From the NCBI GenBank assembly GCA_001931905.2, contig MSJI02000736.1:1-41818 (forward strand): 41,818 nt of DNA. Reading direction: 5' to 3'. Source of the stretch: Cladosporium sp. IMV 00045. Its lineage: Eukaryota > Ascomycota > Dothideomycetes > Cladosporiales > Cladosporiaceae. Position numbers and translations under genes: made by a program. The notes under the pieces are model-generated. The model was not told the DNA's origin. It was given only the letters and a program-made list of their open reading frames with translations, and ran no database searches. Within the stretch, counting starts at the first letter, position 1. Every line of letters starts with the position of its first letter. Shown here in pieces: positions 9,519 through 20,782 of the stretch.

Positions 9519-11335
9519 ATGTCATCAGCACTCCGCCGTCTTTCATCCTTCGTCGCCCAACTGAACCCAGTATCTTCCTCGACTCCAGATTCATACGCAC
9601 ACAGACACAACATCCACCAACTCTCACCCACAGTCTTCCTGCCACGCGCCGCGGCCATTGAACCCGAAGCATGTGCAATCTACCACACCACGGCCAATAA
9701 GAAGATCCTCCGACGCACATATCAAGAAGCCGCAGATCGAGCTCGGGGACTGGCATATTTCTTGCGAAAACACGGATTCAAGAGGGTCGGCATACTCGCG
9801 CCCAATACACCGGCATTCCTTGAATCAATCTACGGTATCGGAGCTGCGGGTGCGGTGAACGTCGCCATCAATTATCGCTTGAAACAGGACGATATTGCGT
9901 ATATCTTCGATCACGCCGAGGTCGATTCTATTATTGTGGATGCCGAGTTCCAGCATTTAATCGAGTCTTTCACCAAGAGCCATCCGAACGTCAGGATCAT
10001 TGTGGATACGGATACCGATGCGACTGAAGGCGAGCTGAGCGGACCTTTCGATCAGGCAGTGCTCGAGGGCTTGCAGCATGACAGTGAGACGGGCGGGCAT
10101 GGCTGGGATGCTTTGGAGACAGAGACCACCAACGAGGAGTACATGCTTGCCTTGTCGTACACATCGGGCACTACTGCGAGGCCTAAGGGTGTGGTATATA
10201 CGCATAGAGGTGCTTATCTGGCAACAGTCGGCAATATCGTGGAAAGTGGCTTGAATACGCACAACTCGAAGGCTGACCGATGTCACTACCTGTGGACTCT
10301 GCCCATGTTTCATGCCATGGGCTGGACTTTCCCTTGGGCAGTGACGGCTGTCAGGGGTACGCATTACTGTTTGAGGAAGATCGACTATCCGGAAATTTGG
10401 CGTCTGTTGAAAGATGAGGCGATAAGCCATTTCAATGCAGCGCCTACTGTGAACATCTTACTTTGCGCAGATTCGAATGCTGAGAAATTACCTGGTAAGT
10501 CAAAGAGCCTGAGGATACAAGACCATCAGCTAACACGCCCACAGAGCCTGTTCGCGTGACCGTGGCGGCGAGCCCACCGACTGCTCACCTGTTCGAAACC
10601 ATGGAGAACCTCAACCTCAACCCTGTACATGTATACGGACTCACCGAGAGCTACGGCCCGATCACAAAAGGCTACTTCAAGCCCTCCTGGAACGAGCTAG
10701 AAGTTAAAGAGAAGTACGGCCGCATGGCTCGCCAAGGCCACGGTTTCGTCACATCACTGCCAGTACGAGTCGTCAAGACCAGCGAAGACGATCCAGACGA
10801 ACCTTCAGCAGACCTCATCGAGGTCAAGCGAGACGGCAAGGAAATCGGCGAGATCATCTTCACGGGCAATATCTGCGCCAAAGAGTACTACAAAAACCCC
10901 GAAGCGACGCGCAAGCTGTTCCTGGGCGGGGCGATGCACAGCGGCGACCTCGCGGTGTGGCATCCTGACGGCGCGATCCAGATTCTCGACAGAGCTAAGG
11001 ACATCATCATCTCAGGCGGCGAGAACATCAGCTCTCTCGCGCTGGAATCATTGCTCGTGACGCACCCGGATATCCTAGAAGCTGCCTGCGTGGCTGTGCC
11101 GGATCCGCATTGGGGCGAGACTCCCAAGGCGTTCGTTACCCTCAAATCAGGTGGGAACGAACAGTTGACAGGCGAACAGGTGATTGAGTGGGCGAAGAAC
11201 AAGAGCGGCATAAGTCGGTTCATGGTGCCTCGCGAGGTTGAGGTTCTACCCGAGTTGCCTAAGACGTCGACTGGTAAGCTTCGAAAGAATGTTCTGAGGG
11301 ACTGGGCGAAGGGGGGAAAGAGGGATAACGCTTGA
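9519..11335 (+). CDS. Acyl-CoA synthetase / AMP-binding ligase (ANL superfamily), two exons
   Basis: Activates a carboxylic acid to acyl-AMP and then acyl-CoA. Exons 9519-10494 and 10545-11335 flank a 50-nt intron (GTAAGT donor, GCTAACA branch, CCACAG acceptor). The spliced product is 588 residues, and the join gives the family sequence LPEPVRVTVAASPPTAHL. Seen motifs: P-loop-like YTSGTTARPKG at about 214-224, YGLTESYGP at about 355-363, GDLAVWHPDG then DRAKDIIISGGENIS at about 455-475, and the C-terminal catalytic lysine motif TSTGKLRKN at about 563-571. The length and order fit medium/long-chain fatty-acyl-CoA ligases. The N-terminus (MSSALRRLSSFVAQLNP) is Ser/Arg-rich and could be a mitochondrial presequence. 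The C-terminus lacks a peroxisomal SKL signal. Chain-length specificity cannot be read from the sequence. Confidence 0.92.
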
Positions 11336-11471
11336 TGAGATAAGTGTTTTTGCTGCACACAGTAGCGCTGTTATGTTTCAGTGCGAAGCGCAGCACTGCT
11401 AGATACGTGTGCAATACAATTTGATTATTTGACCTAGTCGAAACTTGGACCTGAAATCGTCATCGTCTGCT

Positions 11472-11814
11472 TCAGTCTGTGGTATTCGTTTTCTTCGTAA
11501 GGTCTACTGCAAGATTAGCTCGTTCATCATGCAGTGCTTCATTGCTGATGCTTCTCACGTTGTTTGATGTGATTGGGTATTCCGATGCTCGACCAACACT
11601 GCCAGATACCATATGCGATGCATTCGTTATTGGGCATGAGACGGCCACTCATGTACTGTTTTCTTTTCCCAGTCCAGTCGGCGAGCGTGGATTCGTTCCA
11701 CGTCTGCGATTGGATGTATTTGGTGTTTTCGTCGATGCATTTGATGATAGACATCACTAGCGTGCGTTGTTGTTCTGTGGTATTGGCTAGGTCTGCCATG
11801 GTAGGCATGCTCAT
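11472..11814 (-). CDS. Small hypothetical protein, one 52-nt intron
   Basis: I do not recognise the family. The minus-strand frame from the ATG at 11814 reads 85 codons with coding-like composition (…TTEQQRTLVMSIIKCIDENT…). At 11558 a GTGAGA donor opens a 52-nt intron (11507-11558) with branch GCTAATC and acceptor TTGCAG. Splicing gives a 96-residue product ending KQLDLTKKTNTTD with stop at 11474-11472. Without splicing the frame ends a few codons later. The clean intron and its correct phase are the main argument that this is a gene. An in-frame ATG six codons in (MADLAN) is an alternative start. It is convergent with the acyl-CoA synthetase gene, with about 136 bp between stops. No signal peptide or membrane segment. 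Confidence 0.42.
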
Positions 11815-12048
11815 GATTCGGATGGATGTTGTAGTGGGATGAGGTGTAGAGGTGAGGTTATAGTTGATGAGTTAGAGTAAGGAAGACGCGCCAAGCGCGA
11901 ACTCCGTGGCCTCGGGCATTTGCGTCTGAACATCATACTTACTGTAACTTGAGCATACCGACTATTTGTAAATAATGCCGACCATTTGTATTTGCGGTCT
12001 CCAATCACGTTGAGCAGACAGATGGTTGGTTTGCTCGTATCATCCTCA

Positions 12049-13054
12049 TCAATCTCGGATGTTCAGTCGTATCTTGCCAGCCGGTACCCCATGCTTCTCT
12101 GTAAACTCAACGTCTTTTATCATAAACTTATACAAAGAGTCGCAAAGTTAATTTTGGTTTTCGATCTTCTTCCCAATGGCATCGCGAACCACGCAAACAA
12201 CCTCAGCCAAGGAAATTCGAAGATCAGCTGCTCGGACATCGTGTGGTTGAATGGATGTTGAAGCCACAGCGTCCAACCATTCGGAGTGTTTGAACAGCGA
12301 CCAAGCAAACTCGAGCACCCTACACGGATGTCAATCGGCAGTGTTGATAACGTTCAAGGCAAGTCTATCATTAGATGCAAGTAGCGAGTGTAGCAACGTG
12401 TCACCAGTAGCTGTAATCTGCTGTTCGATTGAGGGGGGTTCCGTTCTCCAGGGACAGATCTAAAGATATAGTAGCGCCGTTGAATCGTGTAGCAATCTCG
12501 TTGAATTCTAATAACAGCGGCGGATAAAGGGCAATGGTTCATCTCAGTGGCCGAGAACGGACCAATTTCGCGAGACTGATTTTGTCGTCGTTGTTGTTGT
12601 GAAGACATTCTCTGGAGATTTTGCGTCGTACTTCTGGAGGTCAGAGGTGAAGGCCAGGTCGGCAGATGTTTACATCTGAACACAAAAGCTCAGTTTGAAG
12701 CCTCTCATCTTCTCGTGTCATTTTGATGGTTTGACGTGCGCATTTTTCTCTCAGATTTTCTGATCAACTCCCAGTTGATATTATGGTTGGAAATGTCAAG
12801 TTTGATAGCAGCATCCCGACGGGCCAGTAATGCAAGTTCTCTCTCCAGTCCAAGGAGACGGCGAACAAGGCAAGCGGCTTATAATAATTGTTGGCTGGTA
12901 GCTCGTTTCCGCCGAAGGGATCCACATAGTCAACGTGCTTTTTGCGCCGAGTATTAACGGTATATTCGAGGATTCTGCTGATGATCTCTGCTGGCGCTTT
13001 GAAGGCATCGTCGAACGTAAGGGACTCGGTTCGATGGTTTGAGGTTAGGTACAC
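12049..13054 (-). pseudogene. Decayed F-box-like gene with four in-frame stops
   Basis: Read leftwards from the ATG at 13054, one frame stays coding-like for about 640 bp. It starts with an F-box-like helix (APAEIISRILEYTV) and continues with DPFGGNELPANNYYKPLALF, SLDWRENLHYWPVGMLL and later LYPPLLLEFNEIATRFNGA. TGA codons interrupt it at 12766-12764, 12643-12641 and 12541-12539. An apparent 85-nt intron (12320-12404, GTGACA donor, GTGTAG acceptor) then joins in frame to WVLEFAWSLFKHSEWLDA. A TAA at 12150-12148 breaks the last exon before a further coding-like tail ends at 12049. Each stop is one C-to-T change from a sense codon (CGA or CAA). I read it as a gene inactivated fairly recently. 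Unseen introns spanning some of the stops remain possible. The F-box assignment rests on one short helix and is tentative. Confidence 0.5.
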
Positions 13055-15008
13055 TCCTCATCGCCTTCTTCAGTCAACACTTTCCTTTCATTAGTGTCCG
13101 AATCCTCCTGCTCTCCTTGATAAGGCTTGACAATGTCATGTCAAACGCTCTTGTCAGATTGAGACTGTCCCGGTTGCTGTCACACACCGTGAGCGAAAGG
13201 CTGATTTTGTTAGCGTGAGATGGCCACTATTCGAAGATTCTGCGACATCTTTAGTGAAACAAGGGACGGATCAGGAAGCCATAGGAGATGGAGACCAGCG
13301 TGGCAGATGTCTATACAAAACGAAGAAGTTCTGTTGCGACGATCTTGAACACCTGACGTTACTGTGTGGATGCCTCTTCCCATACGAAGCCTGCATGAAG
13401 GCACGCGATACGTTGTGTTCCCATGTAGGATAAGCGAGACCGTGTTCCAGACCGTCAGCGGTAGAGGCGCATGTTAGTGGCGGCCAGGCGGCTCCCCCAC
13501 TGCGCCTCAAAATGCGCGCGTGAAGTGTACAGCATGGCGAAGTACATCATGTACATGTATATCAACATGCGATTCTTACACGTGTGGACGTATATGCTGC
13601 CGGGATTTTCCTCTCCTCAGGAGTTGACTATACGCAGTAGTTTGCTGGTCGTGCGTGCGCTCAGATCTGCGCGTCGAGAAAATGTGGGACCCGATCAGTT
13701 CCGAGGACGAATTGAAATCCTCCTCGAAAGACGTTTCGTCTCTCCAGCCACTTTAAATTCTTGATATGGTCCTCGCGCATGAAAAAGAATCCATCATGAG
13801 CAGGTATCATCGAACAGTATCTGTTTCTGAATAGACACGCCGTTAAATCAGACCAAGAACAACATACATTTTGCCATGCGCGCTTTGAAAAGGCACTCGT
13901 AATCAGGCTTCAACTGTTTGCGCATGCCTTACCTTTTCTTCGCGTTGGAAAGGTCGGATGAATCTCATGCACGCATCCGTCCTGGGATGCGCGGTGATTA
14001 GCTTGCGGCTGATTCTTGATTGCCTCCATTTTTCGCGTACCAAGATTCGTGCCCTGCTTCCATACAGCAGATGCGGCCGGCCGTATTAACTCCACATGTC
14101 GAACCCTTGCTATAGAGATGTTATTCTTGTCAAGCGTCTGCACGAAGTTCACACTCCATAGGATAAAGTAGGAAAGATTCCTGCAAAGATTATTGCAAGA
14201 TCCAGTAATTCTTTCAAAACCTATAGCGAGTCCACCGCTTATCAGAATTGATCAGCAGCCTCGCGCGCGACCACGGACGGTGAAGGCTGTGCATGAGAGG
14301 CAGGCAGGCGGTCGCGATCTGCAAGCCTCCGGGGATCCTGGAGAGCTTTGATGATATGCAGAGACGTTCGCTCAGGAGGAAGCAATGCTTGGCATACCAG
14401 CCGTCTCACATCGACCCTGGGAGTCGTCATGGGGTGAACAGACTCGTAGAATAGTGATGTATATCTTGTTGCCTTGATGATAATTATTGTACAAACACGG
14501 AAACGGAAATAAATACGACGGCTGATGTAGTCGTAGACCACGAAAAATTTCATCAGGTGGCTCTTTCCCCATCTCGCGGTTACCAAACACCAGTTGTTCA
14601 AATTTGGCGGGAAAGCGCGCGGGAGCTAGCTTTATCAGGGAAGGCGCGAAAAGGGTGCGAGGTGGAAGCGCATCTTACTTAAAGCCGCGCTGGCCACGCT
14701 GCCAGAGGTCGAAGGGCCAGCTCAAAACGCGGTCTCGCGCAGCCTAAAGGTATCTATCTCTGCGCAAGTCGCCTGTGATTGGCTGCAATTCGCGACTACT
14801 TTTCAACCACGCTCACTACCACCACAATCGCCGCCGCCTGTGTTTAATGCACTCGCACTGATGGAGGTTTGACGACTCTGTTTGAATTAATACCCCTTGA
14901 TTTAGAATGATCTTCCGGTCTCTCCAGCCGTGATCTTTCTCTCTGTTTCCACTTTCTGGACTGGCGTTGGCATCCGTCCTGGCGTTTGACTAAATTGTCC
15001 TTGCAGCA
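13055..15008. other. Gene-poor stretch upstream of MOT1, with faint coding traces
   Basis: About 2 kb with no gene I can support. Minus-strand traces at 13661-13810 (a 49-codon frame containing LKWLERRNVFRGGFQFV) and 13910-14152 (80 codons, containing VRHVELIRPAASAVW) look mildly coding and may be scraps of another degraded gene. I recognise neither. The last 400 bp is GC-rich and should be the MOT1 promoter and leader. A branch-like TGACTAAAT followed by TTGCAG just before the MOT1 ATG suggests a 5' UTR intron ending at 15006. TACATGTA occurs at 13552-13559. Confidence 0.4.
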
Positions 15009-18000
15009 ATGACGACTTCACGGTAAGCATACGCCTTCACTTCCGCGCATGTAACTTCATTCATTCAATACTAACATCACGTGAAAATAGACTTGACCGA
15101 TTGGTCACCCTTCTTGAGACTGGCAGCACCCAGCTCATCCGTAATACCGCTGCACAACAACTCGCAGATGTGCAAAAAGCTCACCCCGACGAACTCTTCA
15201 ATCTACTGACCAGAGTCGTTCCTTATCTTCGTTCGCCATCCTGGGACACGCGAACCGCCGCCGCAAAGGCGATCGGAGGCATCGTCGATCATGCCGAAAA
15301 GTATGACCCGAACTCGACGCTTGACGACGTCAAGAAGGACGAGTCAAACGGCGACGATCAGGTCAAAAAGGAAGACCCTGACATGCCTGCAACTCTGAAT
15401 CCCGATCAGTTGTCACTGGCCACTTTGGACGTTGAATCGATTCTGACTTATGGCAAGGAGCTCCTTGGCAGTGCAGGCAAGCAATACGACTTCAAGCTTG
15501 CTGGCCTCAATGCTTCAGAACGACTGGCCCACCAAAAGAAGTCACTTGTGAAGCGTCTAGGTCTTGGTGGGGAATATATGGAGGATGACCTCGTCGAAGA
15601 AAAAGATATCGCCATTCGACCTACTTCTTTCACCAAACCCAATTTGCCCGCACTGGAGACATCTGTGTCGCAATCCGAAGATACAGCTATCAAATCGCCC
15701 GAAGAGGTTCCTCCGCAAACGCCTTCTGAAGGTGGCGAACTCAGCAAGCGTCAGCTCAACGCGCTGAAGCGCCGAAGAAAAGATGAGCTGAAGCGCGACA
15801 ACAAGAAATTCAAATATGACTTTGCTGGTTCTCGCACCGGCAGCGGAAGTGTCGCGCAAACTCCCGTCGAGACCGAAGTCAAGCAAGAGATCAAAGAGGA
15901 GCCAAACGGCAATGGCACTGCCGACTATTTCTCCGTCGATCGCAAAGGCGGCGATGACGAGTCGAAGGTGGTGTCAGAGTTCAAGGGTCTGCCCGTTGCA
16001 GAGAAATCAAGTCTTGTTGCAGACGAGGAAGAAGAGGGCAACGAGTGGCCTTTTGAGCGCCTTTGCGAGTTCCTGACTGTCGACCTCTTCGATACCGCTT
16101 GGGAAATCCGCCACGGCGCAGCAATGGGCCTCCGTGAAATTGTTCGTGTTCATGGCGCTGGCGCTGGTCGTAGAGCAGACAAAACGAAGCAAGAAAACGA
16201 CCAGCTAAATCGCGCCTGGCTGGATGATCTCGCATGCCGTATTTGCTGTGTGTTCATGCTCGATCGATTCGCCGACTATGTTTCTGACAACGCAGTTGCG
16301 CCCATCAGGGAGACTGCCGGTCAGACTATGGGTGCCGTGTTGCAGTACCTTCCACCTTCATCCGTGCACGACGCGAACCGCATTCTGTATCGACTGGTAA
16401 TGCAAAAAGAGCTGAAGAGATCGCCCAAGACATGGCATGCATGCCACGGTGGTATGATCGGAATGAGATACCTCGTTGCAGTCCGCACGGATCTCCTCTT
16501 TCAGGATACATCCTTGATGGATGGTGTACTGGAGTGTGTGATCAAAGGCTTGGGCGACCCTGACGACGATGTGCGCTCTGTCAGTGCCGCCACACTGATT
16601 CCCGTTGCCAAAGAGTTTGTCAATGTGCGATCAAACGAACTTGGCCACCTCATCAGTGTCGTATGGGAATGCCTCTCGAGTCTCAGCGATGACTTGAGCG
16701 CCAGTACTGGATCTGTCATGGACCTACTTGCCAAACTTTGCAGCTTCCCGGAGGTCCTGGAGGCAATGAAGCAGAACGCTGCAACCGACCCAGATCAATC
16801 GTTCGAGCGTCTTGTCCCGCGCCTGTACCCCTTCTTGCGTCACACGATCACTGGCGTCAGGTCGGCTGTGCTCCGCGCATTGATGACTTTCATCAACATC
16901 GAAGGTGCAGACACCAAGGGATGGATCAACGGGAAGGCGCTTCGTCTCGTTTATCAGAACTTGCTTGTGGAGCGAAACGAGTCTGTTTCAAAGCTGTCAC
17001 TGGAGGTGTGGAACGCTCTCGCAGACGGTCTTGCCGCTAAGGGGCCGCAAGCATTCAGATCTGAGTTCGAGCCTCATGCCACGGCACTCATCACTCTTAC
17101 GGTTCACCCACTCGGCGTCAGTCGCCATCCGATTCCTATGGACACGACCCTCTTCATCAAGCCTTCCGGTGTTAGCTACGCACCACTTGCCACCGCTCAC
17201 CGCGCCTCTCCCAGCAGTGGAGGCGAGCCGTCCCGGAAGCGTAGAAGGTCTGAGAAGACAGCTACAGCTGTCGTGCCTACCCAACAGACTTCTCACAATA
17301 TCGATGCTGCCATCATGCAGGGTGATGTCGATCTTGTTGGCACGGATACAATGATCAAATCTCGCATTGTAGCTACACGAGCCCTTGGCAAAGCGATCTC
17401 TCTCTGGCCAAGCGAGGAACGACAGAACTTCTTTGGTCCTCACGTCCTGCCGCAACTCCAGTCCCACTATGCTACGACGCAAACGTTCACCGCCATGCTC
17501 CTCGAAAGCTTCGCAGCATGCATCAACGAGACCGATGCTTTTGCAGCGGATGCTGGACAAGCTCTGAAGCATCTTGTGGAAGACGAAAGACCTGCATACT
17601 ACTCCGATCTCACCAGCTACCTCCGCATCGCGCGAGCACAATGCCAGCAACTCATCAATGCCTTCCAAGAGCAGGCTCATGTCCCTGGCAACAAGCTACC
17701 CATCTTGGCTGTCGTCTGTCAAGGCGAACCGGAAGCCGGCAAGAACGCATTCTCTCTCGCTGATGCCGAGAAGATCATCACTACGGATTTCGAGAAGCTC
17801 AAGAAGTCGCTTTCGACTGTACAGAGAATGTCGGCAGCAGATGTTCTCAACAATGCCAAACTCGATGCAGAGGCAGCTATTTCCGAAGCGCAGGAGTCGA
17901 AGAAGGTCTATGACATGCGCATCCGATCTGCCGCTGCCACCGCAATGGTCGCCTTCCGCGAGGTTCCCAAGAAGCCAGCCATGACAATCAAGGGTATCAT

Positions 18001-20782
18001 GGACAGTGTCAAGGAAGAAGAGAACGTCGACCTTCAACACCGATCTGCAGCTGGCATCGCGGCAATGGTCGCTCAGCTTGTCGCAACCGAACGCCATAAG
18101 GTGGTTGAGAAGGTCGTCGGTAACTTGGTCAAATTCTCTTGCATGGAGACTGGCGAAACTCCTGAGTTCCATCCGAATGCTGACAAAGAAGCTGGCATTC
18201 TCTCGCTCCAGAAGGACGAGGACATCCAAGACAGACCTGATGCTGCGAAGCACGAGCGTGAAGTTAAGAAAGCACGCATCACCCGACGTGGCGCCAAGGA
18301 TGGTCTGGAGCAGCTCTGTCGAATTTTTGGACCCGATCTCTTTAACAAAGTACCCAAGCTCCGATCCGTCATCGAAGATCCGATCTGCGAGTGCTTTGCA
18401 GGCGAACTTCCTACCAACATACTGGACCCCAACAACGAGTTTGGACAGACTGTCATCGACGCGATGTCGACGCTGCGTGCCCTTGTCGCAACCCTCGACC
18501 CAACTCTTCACTTGTGGGTACTCGAGCTTCTACCTAGTGTTGCGAAGGCACTTCAGAGCAAGCTGTCTGTCCTTCGCTACACTGCTGCGAAGTGCTTCGC
18601 CAGCGTCTGCAGCGTGATCACAGTTCAAGGTTTCACCATGTTGGTGGAGCACGTTTTGCCCCCTATCAACAATGCTCACGAGGTTGTGTTCCGCCAAGGT
18701 GCAATCGAGTGCATTTACCATCTTATCCAGGTCATGGGCGACGGTATCCTCCCGTATGTCATCTTCCTTCTGGTTCCAGTCTTGGGTCGTATGAGCGACT
18801 CCGACCCTGGCGTTCGTCTAATTGCAACAACTGCATTCGCGACTCTCGTCAAGCTTGTGCCTCTTGAGGCTGGCATTCCAGATCCTCCCGGCCTTCCCCA
18901 GGCTCTACTCGAAGGCCGCGACCGCGAGCGCAAATTCATCGCTCAAATGTTGGACCCCAAGAAGGTCGAGCCCTTCCATATTCCTGTTGGCATTAAGGCC
19001 GAGCTTCGCTCATATCAACAAGACGGTGTCAACTGGCTCGCATTCCTGAACCGCTACAACCTTCATGGTGTGCTTTGTGACGACATGGGCCTCGGCAAGA
19101 CGCTTCAAACCCTCTGCATGGTCGCAAGTGACCACCACATGCGCGCCGAAGAGTTCGCAAAGACTCAAGCACCCGACAAGCGTCGCTTGGGTTCTCTGAT
19201 CATCTGCCCACCCACGCTGACCGGTCACTGGAAGCAAGAGATCCGCACCTACGCCCCGTTCCTTCACGCTGTTGCCTACGCTGGTCCTCCCGGAGAACGT
19301 TCAAAAGTTCGCGGCGAGCTGGATACTGCCGATATTGTCATCACTTCTTACGAGATTGCGAGAAATGATATTGACCTGCTGTTGCCAATCAACTGGAACT
19401 ACTGCGTGCTTGACGAGGGTCATCTGATCAAGAACCCCAAGGCCAAGGTCACACAAGCTGTCAAGCGCCTAGCAGCGAACCACCGCCTAATTCTGTCGGG
19501 TACGCCGATCCAAAACAACGTGCTGGAACTCTGGTCACTCTTCGACTTCCTCATGCCTGGCTTCCTTGGTACCGAGAAGGTTTTCCAGGACCGCTTCGCA
19601 AAGCCCATTGCTGCGAGCAGATTTGCCAAGTCTTCTTCAAAGGAGCAAGAGGCTGGTGCCCTCGCCGTCGAATCTCTGCACAAGCAGGTCCTTCCTTTCT
19701 TGTTGCGTCGCCTGAAGGAAGAGGTGCTGAATGACTTGCCGCCGAAGATTCTGCAGAACTATTACTGCGACCTCAGCGATCTTCAGAAGCGACTTTTCGA
19801 TGACTTCTCTAAGAAAGAAGGCAAAGCTCTGCAGGAAATGGCAGGTCAACCCGATAAGGAGGCTAAGACCCATATCTTCCAAGCCCTGCAGTACATGCGC
19901 AAGCTTTGCAACTCGCCCGCGATGGTCATGAAAGAAGGTCACAAGCAATATGCGGCAACGCAAGCATTACTGGCCAAGCAGAATTCCAACCTGAAGGATC
20001 CTGTGCACGCGCCCAAGCTGACAGCACTGCGCGACCTGCTGCTCGACTGCGGTATTGGTGCTGAGCAGAACGACACCTCCGCCGTGCCCACAGCCGACCA
20101 AGCCGTCTCTCCCCACCGTGCCCTTGTGTTCTGTCAGATGAAGGAGATGCTCGATATGGTCGAGTCTACAGTTTTCAAGAAGCTCCTCCCATCGGTCACA
20201 TTCTCCCGTCTCGACGGCAGTGTTGAAGCCTCCAAGCGTCAAGACATCGTCAACCGATTCAACTCCGATCCCAGTATCGACTGCTTACTCCTGACCACCT
20301 CCGTCGGTGGTCTTGGTCTCAACTTGACAGGTGCTGACACCGTCATCTTCGTCGAACACGACTGGAATCCCCAAAAGGACTTGCAAGCCATGGACCGCGC
20401 CCACCGCATCGGCCAAAAGAAGGTCGTCAACGTCTACCGACTGGTAACCCGCGGCACGCTGGAAGAGAAGATCCTGAACCTGCAGCGCTTCAAGATCGAC
20501 GTCGCGTCCACGGTCGTCAATCAACAGAACGCAGGCCTGGGCACGATGGAGACGGGCGAGATCCTCGACCTCTTCAACCTCGGCGAGACGGATCCCAACC
20601 TGGCGCTGGAAGGTGGGGAGAAGAACAACGAAGTCGACGAGTCCAACGCCGTCGACGCCGAGGGCAATGTCAAGGAGAAAGGAAAGAAGGGCATCCTCGA
20701 CGAGCTGAGCGAGCTCTGGGACGAGAAGCAGTATGAGGAAGAATTCAATCTGGACGGCTTCCTCAAGACTATGAAGGCTTGA
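15009..20782 (+). CDS. MOT1: Mot1/BTAF1, TBP-associated Snf2-family ATPase
   Basis: Mot1 uses ATP hydrolysis to strip TATA-binding protein from DNA in the nucleus, redistributing it between promoters. The first coding exon is only 14 nt (15009-15022). A 68-nt intron (15023-15090, GTAAGC donor, TACTAACA branch, AAATAG acceptor) joins it to 15091-20782, giving 1901 residues. The spliced start MTTSRLDRLVTLLETGSTQL matches the conserved Mot1 N-terminus, so the start is secure. HEAT-repeat helices fill about 1-1270, with a basic, probably nuclear-localising stretch near 219-240 (NALKRRRKDELKRD) and another near 719 (SRKRRRSEK). The Snf2 ATPase follows: Walker A DDMGLGKT at about 1335-1342, DEGH box at about 1446-1449, motif V GLGLNLTGADTVIF near 1744, motif VI DRAHRIGQ near 1773. 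The C-terminal tail DELSELWDEKQYEEEFNL is the conserved Mot1 bridge region. Full length and apparently intact. Confidence 0.97.

Noticed and set aside
3893..11335. Secondary-metabolite gene cluster (FMO plus AMP-ligase plus thioesterase)
   Set aside because: No polyketide synthase, NRPS, terpene cyclase, pathway regulator or dedicated transporter nearby. RGP1 and MOT1 flank the group. At most a lipid-related neighbourhood.
17696..18511. 271-codon antisense frame within MOT1 (also 16997-17680)
   Set aside because: Both lie inside the conserved HEAT region of MOT1 and look like codon-bias shadows.
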